DNA from: Beijerinckiaceae bacterium
GTDB lineage: Bacteria; Pseudomonadota; Alphaproteobacteria; Rhizobiales; Beijerinckiaceae
Assembly: GCA_022702195.1 (NCBI GenBank)
Contig: JAKONB010000312.1
Span: 1-11,311 of the forward strand
DNA: 11,311 nucleotides
Reading direction: 5' to 3'
The translations under genes were made by a program, and so were the position numbers. Positions 1-6,393 of the stretch are shown piece after piece (the stretch's first letter is position 1; each line of letters starts with the position of its first letter). The notes below the pieces were generated by a model. It made no database searches and had not been told where the DNA came from. It saw only the letters and a program-made list of their open reading frames with translations.

Positions 1-1
1 C

Positions 2-613
2 ATTCCCGGTGCCCGGGTGCATCTGGTGGCGGCTGAGCCGGGGCCGGTGACCAGCGCCACCGGCCTGATCCTTATGCCGACCGTGACCATGGCCGCGTGC
101 CCGGCCCTCGACGTGGTGTGCGTCCCCGGCGGCATCGGGGTGAACGCCCTGATGCGGGACGCCCCCACCCTCGCCTTCCTGCGCCGACAGGCGGAGCACG
201 CGCGCTACGTCACCTCGGTCTGCACCGGCGCCCTGGTCCTGGGCGCCGCCGGGCTGCTGGCGGGCAAACGCGCCACCACCCACTGGGCCGCCCTCGACCT
301 GCTCCCCGCCTTCGGGGCGATCCCGGTGGCCGAGCGCGTGGTCCGGGACGGCCCCCTCGTCACCGGGGGCGGCGTCACGGCGGGGATCGATTTCGCCCTG
401 ACCCTGGCGGCCGAACTCGCCGGCCTCGCGGCGGCGCAGGCGATCCAGCTCGGCCTCGAATACGCCCCGGCCCCGCCCTTCGCGTGCGGCACACCGGACC
501 GGGCGCCCCCCGCCGTGCTGGAAGCCGCCCGCAGGAAGCTCGGCGTCTCGCGGGCCGAGCGCGTGGCCATCGTGCGGGCGCTCACCGGGGTGGAGGTGGC
601 GACATCGGGCTGA
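2..613 (+). CDS. DJ-1/PfpI family protein, isonitrile hydratase-like (5' truncated by window)
   Basis: Reading frame is open from base 2, so the gene begins upstream of the window; the GTG at 17 is internal (IPGARVHLVAAEPG reads through it). Visible: VCVPGGIGVNALM, then the nucleophile-elbow motif TSVCTGALVLGAAG with the Cys codon at 221-223 followed by Thr, then ATTHWA and GGGVTAGIDFALTLAAEL. This order is typical of the DJ-1/PfpI superfamily and especially of isonitrile (cyclohexyl isocyanide) hydratase, which hydrates isonitriles to N-formamides using an Asp, Cys, Thr set; the N-terminal Asp would lie outside the window. The protein ends soon after the core domain, so there is no C-terminal AraC domain as in GlxA-type regulators. 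Family assignment is firm; the isonitrile substrate is inferred from overall similarity to that subgroup. No partner gene is visible downstream. Confidence 0.9.
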   Translation: MPGARVHLVAAEPGPVTSATGLILMPTVTMAACPALDVVCVPGGIGVNALMRDAPTLAFLRRQAEHARYVTSVCTGALVLGAAGLLAGKRATTHWAALDLLPAFGAIPVAERVVRDGPLVTGGGVTAGIDFALTLAAELAGLAAAQAIQLGLEYAPAPPFACGTPDRAPPAVLEAARRKLGVSRAERVAIVRALTGVEVATSG

Positions 614-907
614 TGCTCCGGCGTTTCGATGCGGCGCCCATGGCCTGGCGGTGGAGGTGCGATCCGGTGCGCCACGGCTTCGACGAAGGCCTCCGGCTTT
701 CGGAGACAGACGATGCGACACCAAGAACCGGGTGCGGCGTCCCGGATCCGATTTCCAGGACGCCGCGCGAGACAGGGCCGGCTCGCATCCGCTCGAGCGG
801 ACAGCGCTCCGGGTTGGGCCGACCATCGACGCCTTTGCGGGTTCTTAAAGTATTCTGCGCCCATGAAGGGACGCGGGCGCCGGATCATCTCGCGGTCTCG
901 CGGCGAC

Positions 908-997
908 ATCTTCGCCCGAGAGTCCTTCGGCCAAGAGATCTTCGCCCATGAGACCTTCGGCCAAGAGCCCCTCGGCAATGAGACCCTCGGCTCGTCG
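908..997. repeat. 15-bp direct tandem repeat, about six units
   Basis: Units start at 908, 923, 938, 953, 968 and 983, e.g. ATCTTCGCCCGAGAG, TCCTTCGGCCAAGAG, ACCTTCGGCCAAGAG, CCCCTCGGCAATGAG; the last unit diverges. A 30-bp higher-order unit is also seen: 908-937 and 938-967 differ at only three positions. The period is a multiple of three and is in phase with the downstream membrane-protein gene, where it would read IFARE SFGQE IFAHE TFGQE PLGNE TLGSS. It lies just upstream of the best ribosome binding site, so it may be 5' leader DNA or, if translation starts at the ATG at 863, an N-terminal repeat. It does not fit the A(D/N)LXX pentapeptide-repeat consensus. Confidence 0.8.
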
Positions 998-1006
998 GCC
1001 AATGCG

Positions 1007-1011
1007 AGGAG
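1007..1011 (+). promoter_or_regulatory. Ribosome binding site that decides the ligase start
   Basis: AGGAG lies seven bases before the ATG at 1019. A second in-frame ATG at 1013 would be only one base from it. The spacing favours 1019 over 1013, and over the upstream in-frame ATGs at 629 and 863, which have no recognisable binding site. Confidence 0.65.
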
Positions 1012-1018
1012 AATGACC

Positions 1019-2359
1019 ATGACGACGGGCATCGCCTCCGGGGCAGCCCAGGCGCCGGCGACCCGGGCGGACCTCCCCGATGCCCTGCGCATCGGCATCA
1101 TGCTGGCGTTGCTGCTCATCATGCTGATCGGCGCCGACCCGTTCCTCGACGGCACGGCGGCCGAGAACGCCGCCTCGCGGGCCGGCGGCAACCTCGTCAA
1201 CCAGATCCTGTTCGTGGTGATGGGGGTGGTCTCGGCCGGGGTGCTGGCCTGGCGCGGGCGCGAGGCCCTGCGGCCGCTGGCGACGCTCCCGATCCTCCTC
1301 ATGGCGGCGTGGCTGGGCCTCTCCACCCTGCTGTCGATCGAGCCCGCCGTCTCGGCCCGGCGGCTGGTGTCGCTCGGCATCATGTTTGCCGGCGCGATCA
1401 GCATCCTCGTCGTCGCCCGCGACGTGCGGCAATTCGCCAACGCGCTGGGGGCCGCGGTGCTGATCGTGCTGGGGGTGAGCTATCTCGGCCTGATCGTCGC
1501 CCCCGAGCGGGCCATGCACACCGCCCTCGACCTGATCGAGCCCGAGCATGCGGGCAGCTGGCGCGGGGTCTACCCGCACAAGAACGGCGCCGGCGCCGCC
1601 ATGGGCCTGTTCCTCGTGGTCGGCCTGTTCTGGGCGCGGATGGGCCGCCTCGCCCTCGGCCTCCTGGTGATGGTCCTGGCGGCGGTATTCCTCGTCAACA
1701 CCAACGCCAAGACCTCGGTGGTGATGGCCCCGGCGGTGCTCGGCCTCAGCTGGGCCTGCACCTGGGCGGCGCATGGCGGGTGGCGCCGGCTGGTGCTGCT
1801 CGGCCCCCTGGCGCTGCTGCTCACCCTCACGATCGGCTCGGTGCTGTCGCCCAGCATCGGCGCCCTCGTCGCGCAGGTCGCCGCCGACGCGACCTATACC
1901 GGCCGCACCGAGATTTGGAGCTTCGCCCTCGACAACATCGCCAAGAAGCCGCTCACCGGCTTCGGCTACGGGGCGTTCTGGGAGAGCGTGTTCTATGGCG
2001 GCGGCGGCGACGCCACCACCTGGGTCAACCGCGCCACCGATGCCCATGACGGCTACCTCAACACCGCCCTGGAATCGGGCCTGCCCGGCCTCGCGCTCAC
2101 CGTCTGGTGGCTGGTCCTGCGCCCGGTCTCCGATCTCCAGGCCCACACGCGGATCCGGGGGGGCGGCCGGACCCTCGACCCGGTGACGATGCTGTTCCTC
2201 CAGGTCTGGCTGTTCACCGTGCTGGTGGCGGTGTTCGAATCGGTGTTCTACCAGGCCACCAACGGCCTGTTCTTCCTCGGCACCGTGGCGGTCTTCGGCC
2301 TGCGCTACTGCGCGGTGGCCCCCCCCATCCCAGCCGGGCCGAAACCGGGGCAACCATGA
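1019..2359 (+). CDS. O-antigen ligase/polymerase family membrane protein (ExoQ/WaaL/Wzy-like)
   Basis: Predicted 446-residue polytopic inner-membrane protein; hydrophobic segments begin near residue 25 (IGIMLALLLIMLIG) and continue through most of the chain, around ten in all. Family landmarks: YPHKNGAGAAMGLFL near residues 185-198, GRTEIW at 295-300 followed by KKPLTGFGYGAFW, and AHDGYLNTALESGLPGLAL with a conserved-type His at 343, in the large periplasmic loop. These are typical of the O-antigen ligase / ExoQ family, which transfers or polymerises undecaprenyl-linked glycans in the periplasm. Ligase and polymerase cannot be told apart from sequence alone. Start chosen at 1019 from the AGGAG at 1007-1011; the frame stays open upstream to 629 and includes an in-phase 15-bp repeat, so a longer protein is possible. 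It overlaps the next gene by ATGA, implying translational coupling and a shared role in surface polysaccharide assembly and decoration. Confidence 0.88.
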   Translation: MTTGIASGAAQAPATRADLPDALRIGIMLALLLIMLIGADPFLDGTAAENAASRAGGNLVNQILFVVMGVVSAGVLAWRGREALRPLATLPILLMAAWLGLSTLLSIEPAVSARRLVSLGIMFAGAISILVVARDVRQFANALGAAVLIVLGVSYLGLIVAPERAMHTALDLIEPEHAGSWRGVYPHKNGAGAAMGLFLVVGLFWARMGRLALGLLVMVLAAVFLVNTNAKTSVVMAPAVLGLSWACTWAAHGGWRRLVLLGPLALLLTLTIGSVLSPSIGALVAQVAADATYTGRTEIWSFALDNIAKKPLTGFGYGAFWESVFYGGGGDATTWVNRATDAHDGYLNTALESGLPGLALTVWWLVLRPVSDLQAHTRIRGGGRTLDPVTMLFLQVWLFTVLVAVFESVFYQATNGLFFLGTVAVFGLRYCAVAPPIPAGPKPGQP

Positions 2360-3516
2360 CCGGGGCGCCCCCACCCCATCCCGGCCCGTCGCCGCTGCCG
2401 GCGCTCACCAGCCTGCGCTTCGGGGCCGCCGCCTACGTGCTGGTGTTCCACTACGCCGCCTTCTATTTCGGCGCCGATGCGGTGCCGGCGGCGATCGGGC
2501 TCGGCTATTCGGGGGTAACATTTTTCTTCCTGCTGTCGGGCTTCATCCTGGCCTACACCTACCGGGGGGTGGACCTCGCCGACCGCGAAGCCCTGGCCCG
2601 CTACCGCTGGGCCCGGGTGGCGCGGGTCGCCCCCGCCTATCTCCTGTCGCTGGCCGTCGCCCTGCCCTGGCTCGCCGCCTGGGTGATGAAGACGCCCCCG
2701 CCGCTCCAGGGCCTGATGGCCGCGAGCGCCGTGCTGGCGCCTCTGGGTCTCCACGCCTGGGTGCCGGGGGCCGCCTGCGCCCTCAATTGCCCGAGCTGGT
2801 CGGTCTCCACGGAAGCCTTCTTCTACCTCGCCTTCCCGGCGCTCCTGCCCCTGGTGCTGCGGTGGCCCGGCCGGGCGGCGGCCGTGACCCTGTTGCTCTG
2901 GGGCCTGTCCACCCTGGGCGCGATCCGCGCCTGGGATGCGGCGGCGCCGGGGATCTCGCTGATCTCGCCCGAGGCCGGCGGGGTGGGGGCTCAGCTCTGG
3001 GCGCAGGCGATCAAGTACAACCCGCTGCTGCGTCTGCCGGAATTCGTCGCCGGGATCCTCCTGTTCCGTGCCTGGACCCGGGTGCGCCCGCCGGTGCCCT
3101 TCCTGCTCGCCGCCGCCGCCCTGGCCGCCCTCGGCCTGGTGCTCGCCGCGCGCCATCTGCCGGAGGTGGCGCTGCACAACGGCCTGACCGGACTCGCCTG
3201 GGCGCCGCTGATCCTGGCCGGCGCGGCGATCCGCTCCGGCCCCCTGGTGGCGCCCTGGGCCGTGTTCCTCGGGCGGATCTCCTTCGCCCTTTACCTTCTG
3301 CACACCCCCGTCCACGCGCTGCTCTCCACCCTCGACAGGACGGCCCTCGGCGGCCGCCTCGCCGCCGCCCCCTGGCTCGCCGCCGCCAGCGCCACGCTGC
3401 TGGCCCTGGCGGCGGCGGCGGCCCTGCATCTCTGGGTCGAGGAGCCGGCGCGCAGGCGCATCCTGGCCCGGGTGTCGGGCAGGTGGGCGGGGCGGACCGT
3501 GGCGGCGGGCCGGTAG
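2356..3516 (+). CDS. Membrane acyltransferase 3 family protein (OafA/YrhL/NodX-like)
   Basis: Predicted 386 residues. Starts at an ATG overlapping the stop of the upstream ligase-like gene by four bases. The N-terminus has the hallmark LTSLRFGAAAYVLVFHY, with the conserved His at residue 32, followed by YSGVTFFFLLSGFILAYTY. WSVSTEAFFYLAFP (residues 148-161) is the second acyltransferase-3 signature. The C-terminus ends LHLWVEEPARRRI, the usual end of the ten-helix membrane domain, so no extra periplasmic domain is attached. Members O-acylate (often O-acetylate) sugars of exopolysaccharide, lipopolysaccharide or Nod factors across the inner membrane. Substrate is unknown; placement between a ligase/polymerase and a second acyltransferase suggests modification of a surface glycan. 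Confidence 0.92.
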   Translation: MTGAPPPHPGPSPLPALTSLRFGAAAYVLVFHYAAFYFGADAVPAAIGLGYSGVTFFFLLSGFILAYTYRGVDLADREALARYRWARVARVAPAYLLSLAVALPWLAAWVMKTPPPLQGLMAASAVLAPLGLHAWVPGAACALNCPSWSVSTEAFFYLAFPALLPLVLRWPGRAAAVTLLLWGLSTLGAIRAWDAAAPGISLISPEAGGVGAQLWAQAIKYNPLLRLPEFVAGILLFRAWTRVRPPVPFLLAAAALAALGLVLAARHLPEVALHNGLTGLAWAPLILAGAAIRSGPLVAPWAVFLGRISFALYLLHTPVHALLSTLDRTALGGRLAAAPWLAAASATLLALAAAAALHLWVEEPARRRILARVSGRWAGRTVAAGR

Positions 3517-5442
3517 ATGATGGAGGCGGATCAAGCGCCGGACCTGCGGCGGGAGCGGGCGGCCTCCGCGCAGGCCGCCGCCCCCCACCCCCTGCCCTAC
3601 CGCCGCGACATCGACGGGTTGCGGGCGCTGGCGGTGGGCGTGGTGCTGCTGTTCCATGCGGGCGTGTCCGGGCTCGGCGGCGGCTTCGTCGGCGTCGACG
3701 TGTTCTTCGTCATCTCCGGCTACGTGATCGGGCGCGGCATCGTCGCCGAGGTGGACGCCGGGCGCTTCCGCGTGGCGGCGTTCTACGAGCGGCGCATCCG
3801 CCGCATCCTGCCGGTGCTGGTGGCGGTGCTGGCCGGCAGCGCCGTGGCGGCCGCCCTGCTGCTCGAACCGGCGGCGCAGGCGGATTTCGCCCGCTCGGCG
3901 GCGGCCACCGCGGGTTTCGCCTCCAACCTGCTGTTCTGGAAGAGTTCGGGCTATTTCGACGTGGCGGCGCAGACCCGCCCGCTGCTCCACACCTGGTCGC
4001 TGGCGGTGGAGGAGCAGTTCTACCTGTTCATCCCGCTGCTGCTGCCCCTGGTCCTGCGCGTGTCGCGGCGTTTCGCCGGGGCGGCCTTGCTGGTGGCCGG
4101 GCTCGCCTCGCTCGCGGTGAGCGTCGCGCTCACCGCCACCGCGCCGTCGGCCAATTTCTACCTGCTGCCGCCCCGCGCCTGGGAATTGCTCGCCGGCACC
4201 CTGCTGGTCTTCGTCGGTCCCACCCGGTCGCGGCCCGTCCGCGAAGCGATGGCCCTCCTCGGCCTCGGCCTGATCCTCGGGCCGGTGCTGGCCTATGACG
4301 AGGCGGTGGCCTTCCCGGGGCTCGCCGCCCTGCCCCCCTGCCTCGGGGCGGCCCTGCTGATCCAGGCGGGCAAGCCGGCCGGCGATGGGACCCGCCCGAC
4401 GCGGGTCGGCCGCCTGCTCGGGGCCGAGCCGTGCGTCGCCCTCGGGCTCGTCTCCTACGCGCTCTACATGGTGCATTGGCCGGTGATCGTGTTCACCCGC
4501 TACGCCCTGCTGCGCGACCCCGCCGGATTCGAGATCGCCGGGGTGATCGGGCTGAGCCTCCTCCTGGCGCTCGCCGCGCGGCGCTGGATCGAGACCCCCC
4601 TGCGCCATCCGGCGATCCGGCCGCCGCGCATCCGGCTCTTCGCCCGGACCGTCCTGGTTCTGCTCGCCATCGTCGGAACGGGCCTCGGCCTCGCCGCCCG
4701 GATCGGCCCCGATCCGGACGGGGCCAAGGCCCGGCTCGCCCGGCTGGAGCAGGACGATTGGCTTGGCGGGCGCTGCTTCCTCGAGAACCAGCCGGCCGCC
4801 GACTGGGCGGGCGAGGCCTGCTGGCGCAATCGCGGCACCGGCCGCCGCGCCCTGCTCTGGGGCGATTCCTTCGCGGCGCATTACGTGCCCGGCCTGGTGC
4901 GCCATGCCGGGGCGCTCGGCCACGACGTGCTGCAATACACCTTCGCCGGCTGCCCGCCGATCCTCGCCTACACCTCCAACGCCAAGCCGGGCTGCCGCGA
5001 TTTCAACGCCCGCGTGCCCGAACTGGTGCGCCGGCAGGGCATCGACACGGTGCTGCTCGCCGCCCGCTGGGACCTGGTGCCGCCGCGCATCCTCGCCGCC
5101 CTGCCCGACACGATCGCCCGGCTGAAGCGGACGGGGGTCGGCGTGGTGGTGATCGGCCCCTCCCCGGTCTTCGCCTTCGACGTGGCCCTGCTCTCCGCCC
5201 GCGGCGCCGGCCTGCACCCCGACGGAGACGCCGCCTGGTCCGCCGGCCCCCCCCATCCCGACCGGGCCACGATGGCGGCGCTGACCGCCGGCGCGACCCT
5301 CGTCGACCCGCGTCCCGCCTTCTGCGACGGCCCGCTCTGCCGCTACCGCGCCCAGGGCACCGACCTGTTCGTGGATGTCGGCCACCTCTCCCGGGAGGGC
5401 AGCGACCGGGCGGTGCGGGCCTATCTGCCGCTGCTGCGGTAG
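3517..5442 (+). CDS. Acyltransferase 3 with C-terminal SGNH domain (OafA-type O-acyltransferase)
   Basis: Predicted 641 residues; its ATG directly follows the TAG of the preceding gene, and an ATG at 3520 is an equally possible start. Residues 28-75 carry YRRDIDGLRALAVG, a conserved His at 47, and GGFVGVDVFFVISGYVIG; WSLAVEEQFYLF spans 160-171. The membrane domain runs to about residue 400. The periplasmic C-terminal part has the SGNH block I motif WGDSFAAHY (Ser 451) and the C-terminal D-x-x-H motif in DVGHLSREG (Asp 620, His 623). This arrangement matches OafA-like lipopolysaccharide O-acetyltransferases, in which the membrane part brings the acyl group across and the SGNH part transfers it to the sugar. 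Both active-site sets look intact. Third gene of the operon; a hairpin lies just after the stop. Confidence 0.94.
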   Translation: MMEADQAPDLRRERAASAQAAAPHPLPYRRDIDGLRALAVGVVLLFHAGVSGLGGGFVGVDVFFVISGYVIGRGIVAEVDAGRFRVAAFYERRIRRILPVLVAVLAGSAVAAALLLEPAAQADFARSAAATAGFASNLLFWKSSGYFDVAAQTRPLLHTWSLAVEEQFYLFIPLLLPLVLRVSRRFAGAALLVAGLASLAVSVALTATAPSANFYLLPPRAWELLAGTLLVFVGPTRSRPVREAMALLGLGLILGPVLAYDEAVAFPGLAALPPCLGAALLIQAGKPAGDGTRPTRVGRLLGAEPCVALGLVSYALYMVHWPVIVFTRYALLRDPAGFEIAGVIGLSLLLALAARRWIETPLRHPAIRPPRIRLFARTVLVLLAIVGTGLGLAARIGPDPDGAKARLARLEQDDWLGGRCFLENQPAADWAGEACWRNRGTGRRALLWGDSFAAHYVPGLVRHAGALGHDVLQYTFAGCPPILAYTSNAKPGCRDFNARVPELVRRQGIDTVLLAARWDLVPPRILAALPDTIARLKRTGVGVVVIGPSPVFAFDVALLSARGAGLHPDGDAAWSAGPPHPDRATMAALTAGATLVDPRPAFCDGPLCRYRAQGTDLFVDVGHLSREGSDRAVRAYLPLLR

Positions 5443-5448
5443 GGAGCG

Positions 5449-5474
5449 CGCCGCATCGGGATCACGATGCGGCG
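5449..5474. terminator. Hairpin between convergent operons, likely bidirectional terminator
   Basis: Perfect 10-bp stem CGCCGCATCG (5449-5458) and CGATGCGGCG (5465-5474) with a six-base loop. It begins six bases after the SGNH acyltransferase stop and includes the TGA stop of the cupin gene on the other strand in its loop. There is no clear T-tract on either side, so termination strength is uncertain, but the position in a 19-bp convergent gap fits a shared terminator. Confidence 0.55.
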
Positions 5475-5896
5475 GCGCCCGTATCGACCGGCTCCATCCA
5501 GTGGACGATGGACTCGTCCTTCACCTGCTGGACGCTGAGATAGCCGAACGGGCAGGACGGCGCGGCCCCGTGCCAATGGCGCTCGCCGGGGGCGAACCAG
5601 ACGCTGTCGCCGGCCCGGATCTCGGTCACGGCGCCCCCCTCCCGCTGGACGAGCCCCACCCCGTCGAGCACGTACAGGAGCTGCCCGCGCGGATGGCTGT
5701 GCCAATGCGTGACGACGCCCGGCCCGACGAAGGCGCGCATCGCCGTCATCGCGCCCTCGCCCCGGCCGGACAGCAGGGTCTGCACGAGGATGGGTCCGCT
5801 CGCGATCCCGCCCGGCGCGGGGGCGATGCCGTCCCCGGCCCGCCGGATGGTCATGACGCGGGGCGAGGCGGCCTGCCCGCCGCGCGGATCGCTCAT
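5462..5896 (-). CDS. Cupin-domain protein, similar to manganese-dependent hydroxynitrile lyase-type cupins
   Basis: Predicted 144 residues, single small beta-barrel. Motif 1 is HWHSHPRGQ with putative metal ligands His66, His68 and Gln72; motif 2 is PGERHWHGA with His107. The H-x-H-x3-Q plus H ligand pattern, together with QREGGAVTEI, GDSVWFAPGERHWHGA and a terminal HWMEPV, closely resembles my recollection of the Granulicella cupin hydroxynitrile lyase, which binds manganese through two His, a Gln and a third His. Many relatives are annotated only as cupin or carboxymuconolactone-decarboxylase-associated cupin, so the lyase activity is an inference. The start at 5896 is chosen because it forms a four-base ATGA overlap with the tautomerase stop; an internal ATG at codon 15 is an alternative. 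Second gene of a minus-strand operon divergent from a LysR regulator. Confidence 0.88.
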   Translation of the reverse strand: MSDPRGGQAASPRVMTIRRAGDGIAPAPGGIASGPILVQTLLSGRGEGAMTAMRAFVGPGVVTHWHSHPRGQLLYVLDGVGLVQREGGAVTEIRAGDSVWFAPGERHWHGAAPSCPFGYLSVQQVKDESIVHWMEPVDTGAAAS

Positions 5897-6285
5897 CGGC
5901 TCGTCTCCGCCGCCGCCGACAGGCCGGACCCGAAGGACCAATCCGCGAAGGTCGCGTCGGCGATCACGATCATCACGTCCTCGGGGCGCAAACCCGGCGC
6001 GGCGGCGAGCTTCTCGACCAACGTCCGGTAGAACCGCGTCTTCACCTCCGATGCGCGCGCGCGCCCCGTGGTGATGTGGAAGACGATGAAGTCGTCCGAG
6101 CGCGGGCCGCCGCGATAGGTGCGATCGAAGATCAGCTCGCCGGGCGCGTGCTGGTGGAACGCGGCGAAGCGATCCGTCTCCGGCACGTCGAAACTCTCGA
6201 CCAGGGCGCGGTCGAGGGCGTCGGCCACGGCCGCGAGGTAGGCGGGCGACTTGCCCGCGAGCAGCGATATCCGGGTGAACGGCAT
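5893..6285 (-). CDS. Tautomerase superfamily protein, malonate semialdehyde decarboxylase-like
   Basis: Predicted 130 residues. Begins MPFTRISLLAGKS, so Pro becomes the N-terminal catalytic residue after Met removal, as in the 4-oxalocrotonate tautomerase superfamily. Counting from that Pro, Asp37 lies in VPETDRF, and Arg74 and Arg76 lie in TTGRARASE; DWSFGSG follows near the C-terminus. This length and residue set match malonate semialdehyde decarboxylase-type members (Pro1, Asp37, two Arg around 73-75) rather than the 60-residue oxalocrotonate tautomerases. The substrate is not known. AAGGAG (6294-6299 on the complementary strand) sits eight bases before the ATG, which decides the start against an upstream in-frame ATG at 6336. 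First gene of a two-gene operon with the cupin, divergent from lysR. Confidence 0.9.
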   Translation of the reverse strand: MPFTRISLLAGKSPAYLAAVADALDRALVESFDVPETDRFAAFHQHAPGELIFDRTYRGGPRSDDFIVFHITTGRARASEVKTRFYRTLVEKLAAAPGLRPEDVMIVIADATFADWSFGSGLSAAAETSR

Positions 6286-6334
6286 GGGGTCATCTCCTTG
6301 TAGTCCTTGACAGGCTGCAGGATGACGCAGCAGC

Positions 6335-6385
6335 ATCGTCCTGAAAATCAGATTATTCAGGACGATCGATCCGGAAAATCAGGAC
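6335..6385. promoter_or_regulatory. Inverted-repeat operator between tautomerase operon and lysR
   Basis: Perfect 11-bp inverted repeat ATCGTCCTGAA (6335-6345) and TTCAGGACGAT (6356-6366) separated by ten bases. The half-site core TCAGGAC recurs as a direct copy at 6379-6385, 22 bases after the one at 6357-6363, i.e. about two helical turns. Three spaced half-sites in the divergent gap of a LysR gene are what is expected for a LysR tetramer site (recognition plus activation sites). The third copy lies only nine bases from the lysR ATG, suggesting autorepression. TTGACA at 6307-6312 could be a -35 on the plus strand, without a good -10. Confidence 0.7.
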
Positions 6386-6393
6386 ATTTTGGG

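Larger units (their letters stand above)
614..1018. other. Intergenic region before the glycan operon; no convincing gene
   Basis: About 400 bases without a supported gene. An open frame in phase with the following membrane protein extends back to 629, but its predicted peptide is Arg/Ala/Gly-rich, low in coding character and unlike any domain I recognise. A small AT-richer island (TTCTTAAAGTATTCTG, 842-857) is the only promoter-like patch, with no good -35 partner. An ATG at 863 lies shortly after it without a ribosome binding site. The right end holds the 15-bp tandem repeat described separately. The operon promoter is probably here but I cannot place it. Confidence 0.5.

Noticed and set aside
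908..997. Pentapeptide-repeat protein domain in the 15-bp repeat
   Set aside because: The five-residue period is right, but Glu occupies the position where the A(D/N)LXX fold needs a small residue, and six units are too few.
629..1012. N-terminal extension of the ligase from the first ATG at 629
   Set aside because: The stretch 629-862 shows no coding character and no ribosome binding site; only the part from 863 remains a serious alternative.
205..2374. Minus-strand open frames opposite the DJ-1-like and ligase genes
   Set aside because: Low-complexity composition and no start context; shadows of the plus-strand genes.
2305..5385. Very long minus-strand open frame (about 1026 codons) opposite the acyltransferase genes
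   Set aside because: Its peptide is a monotonous Gly/Ala/Arg/Gln/Glu/His mix with no domain, as expected opposite GC-rich genes with strong third-position bias; the plus-strand frames carry clear family motifs.
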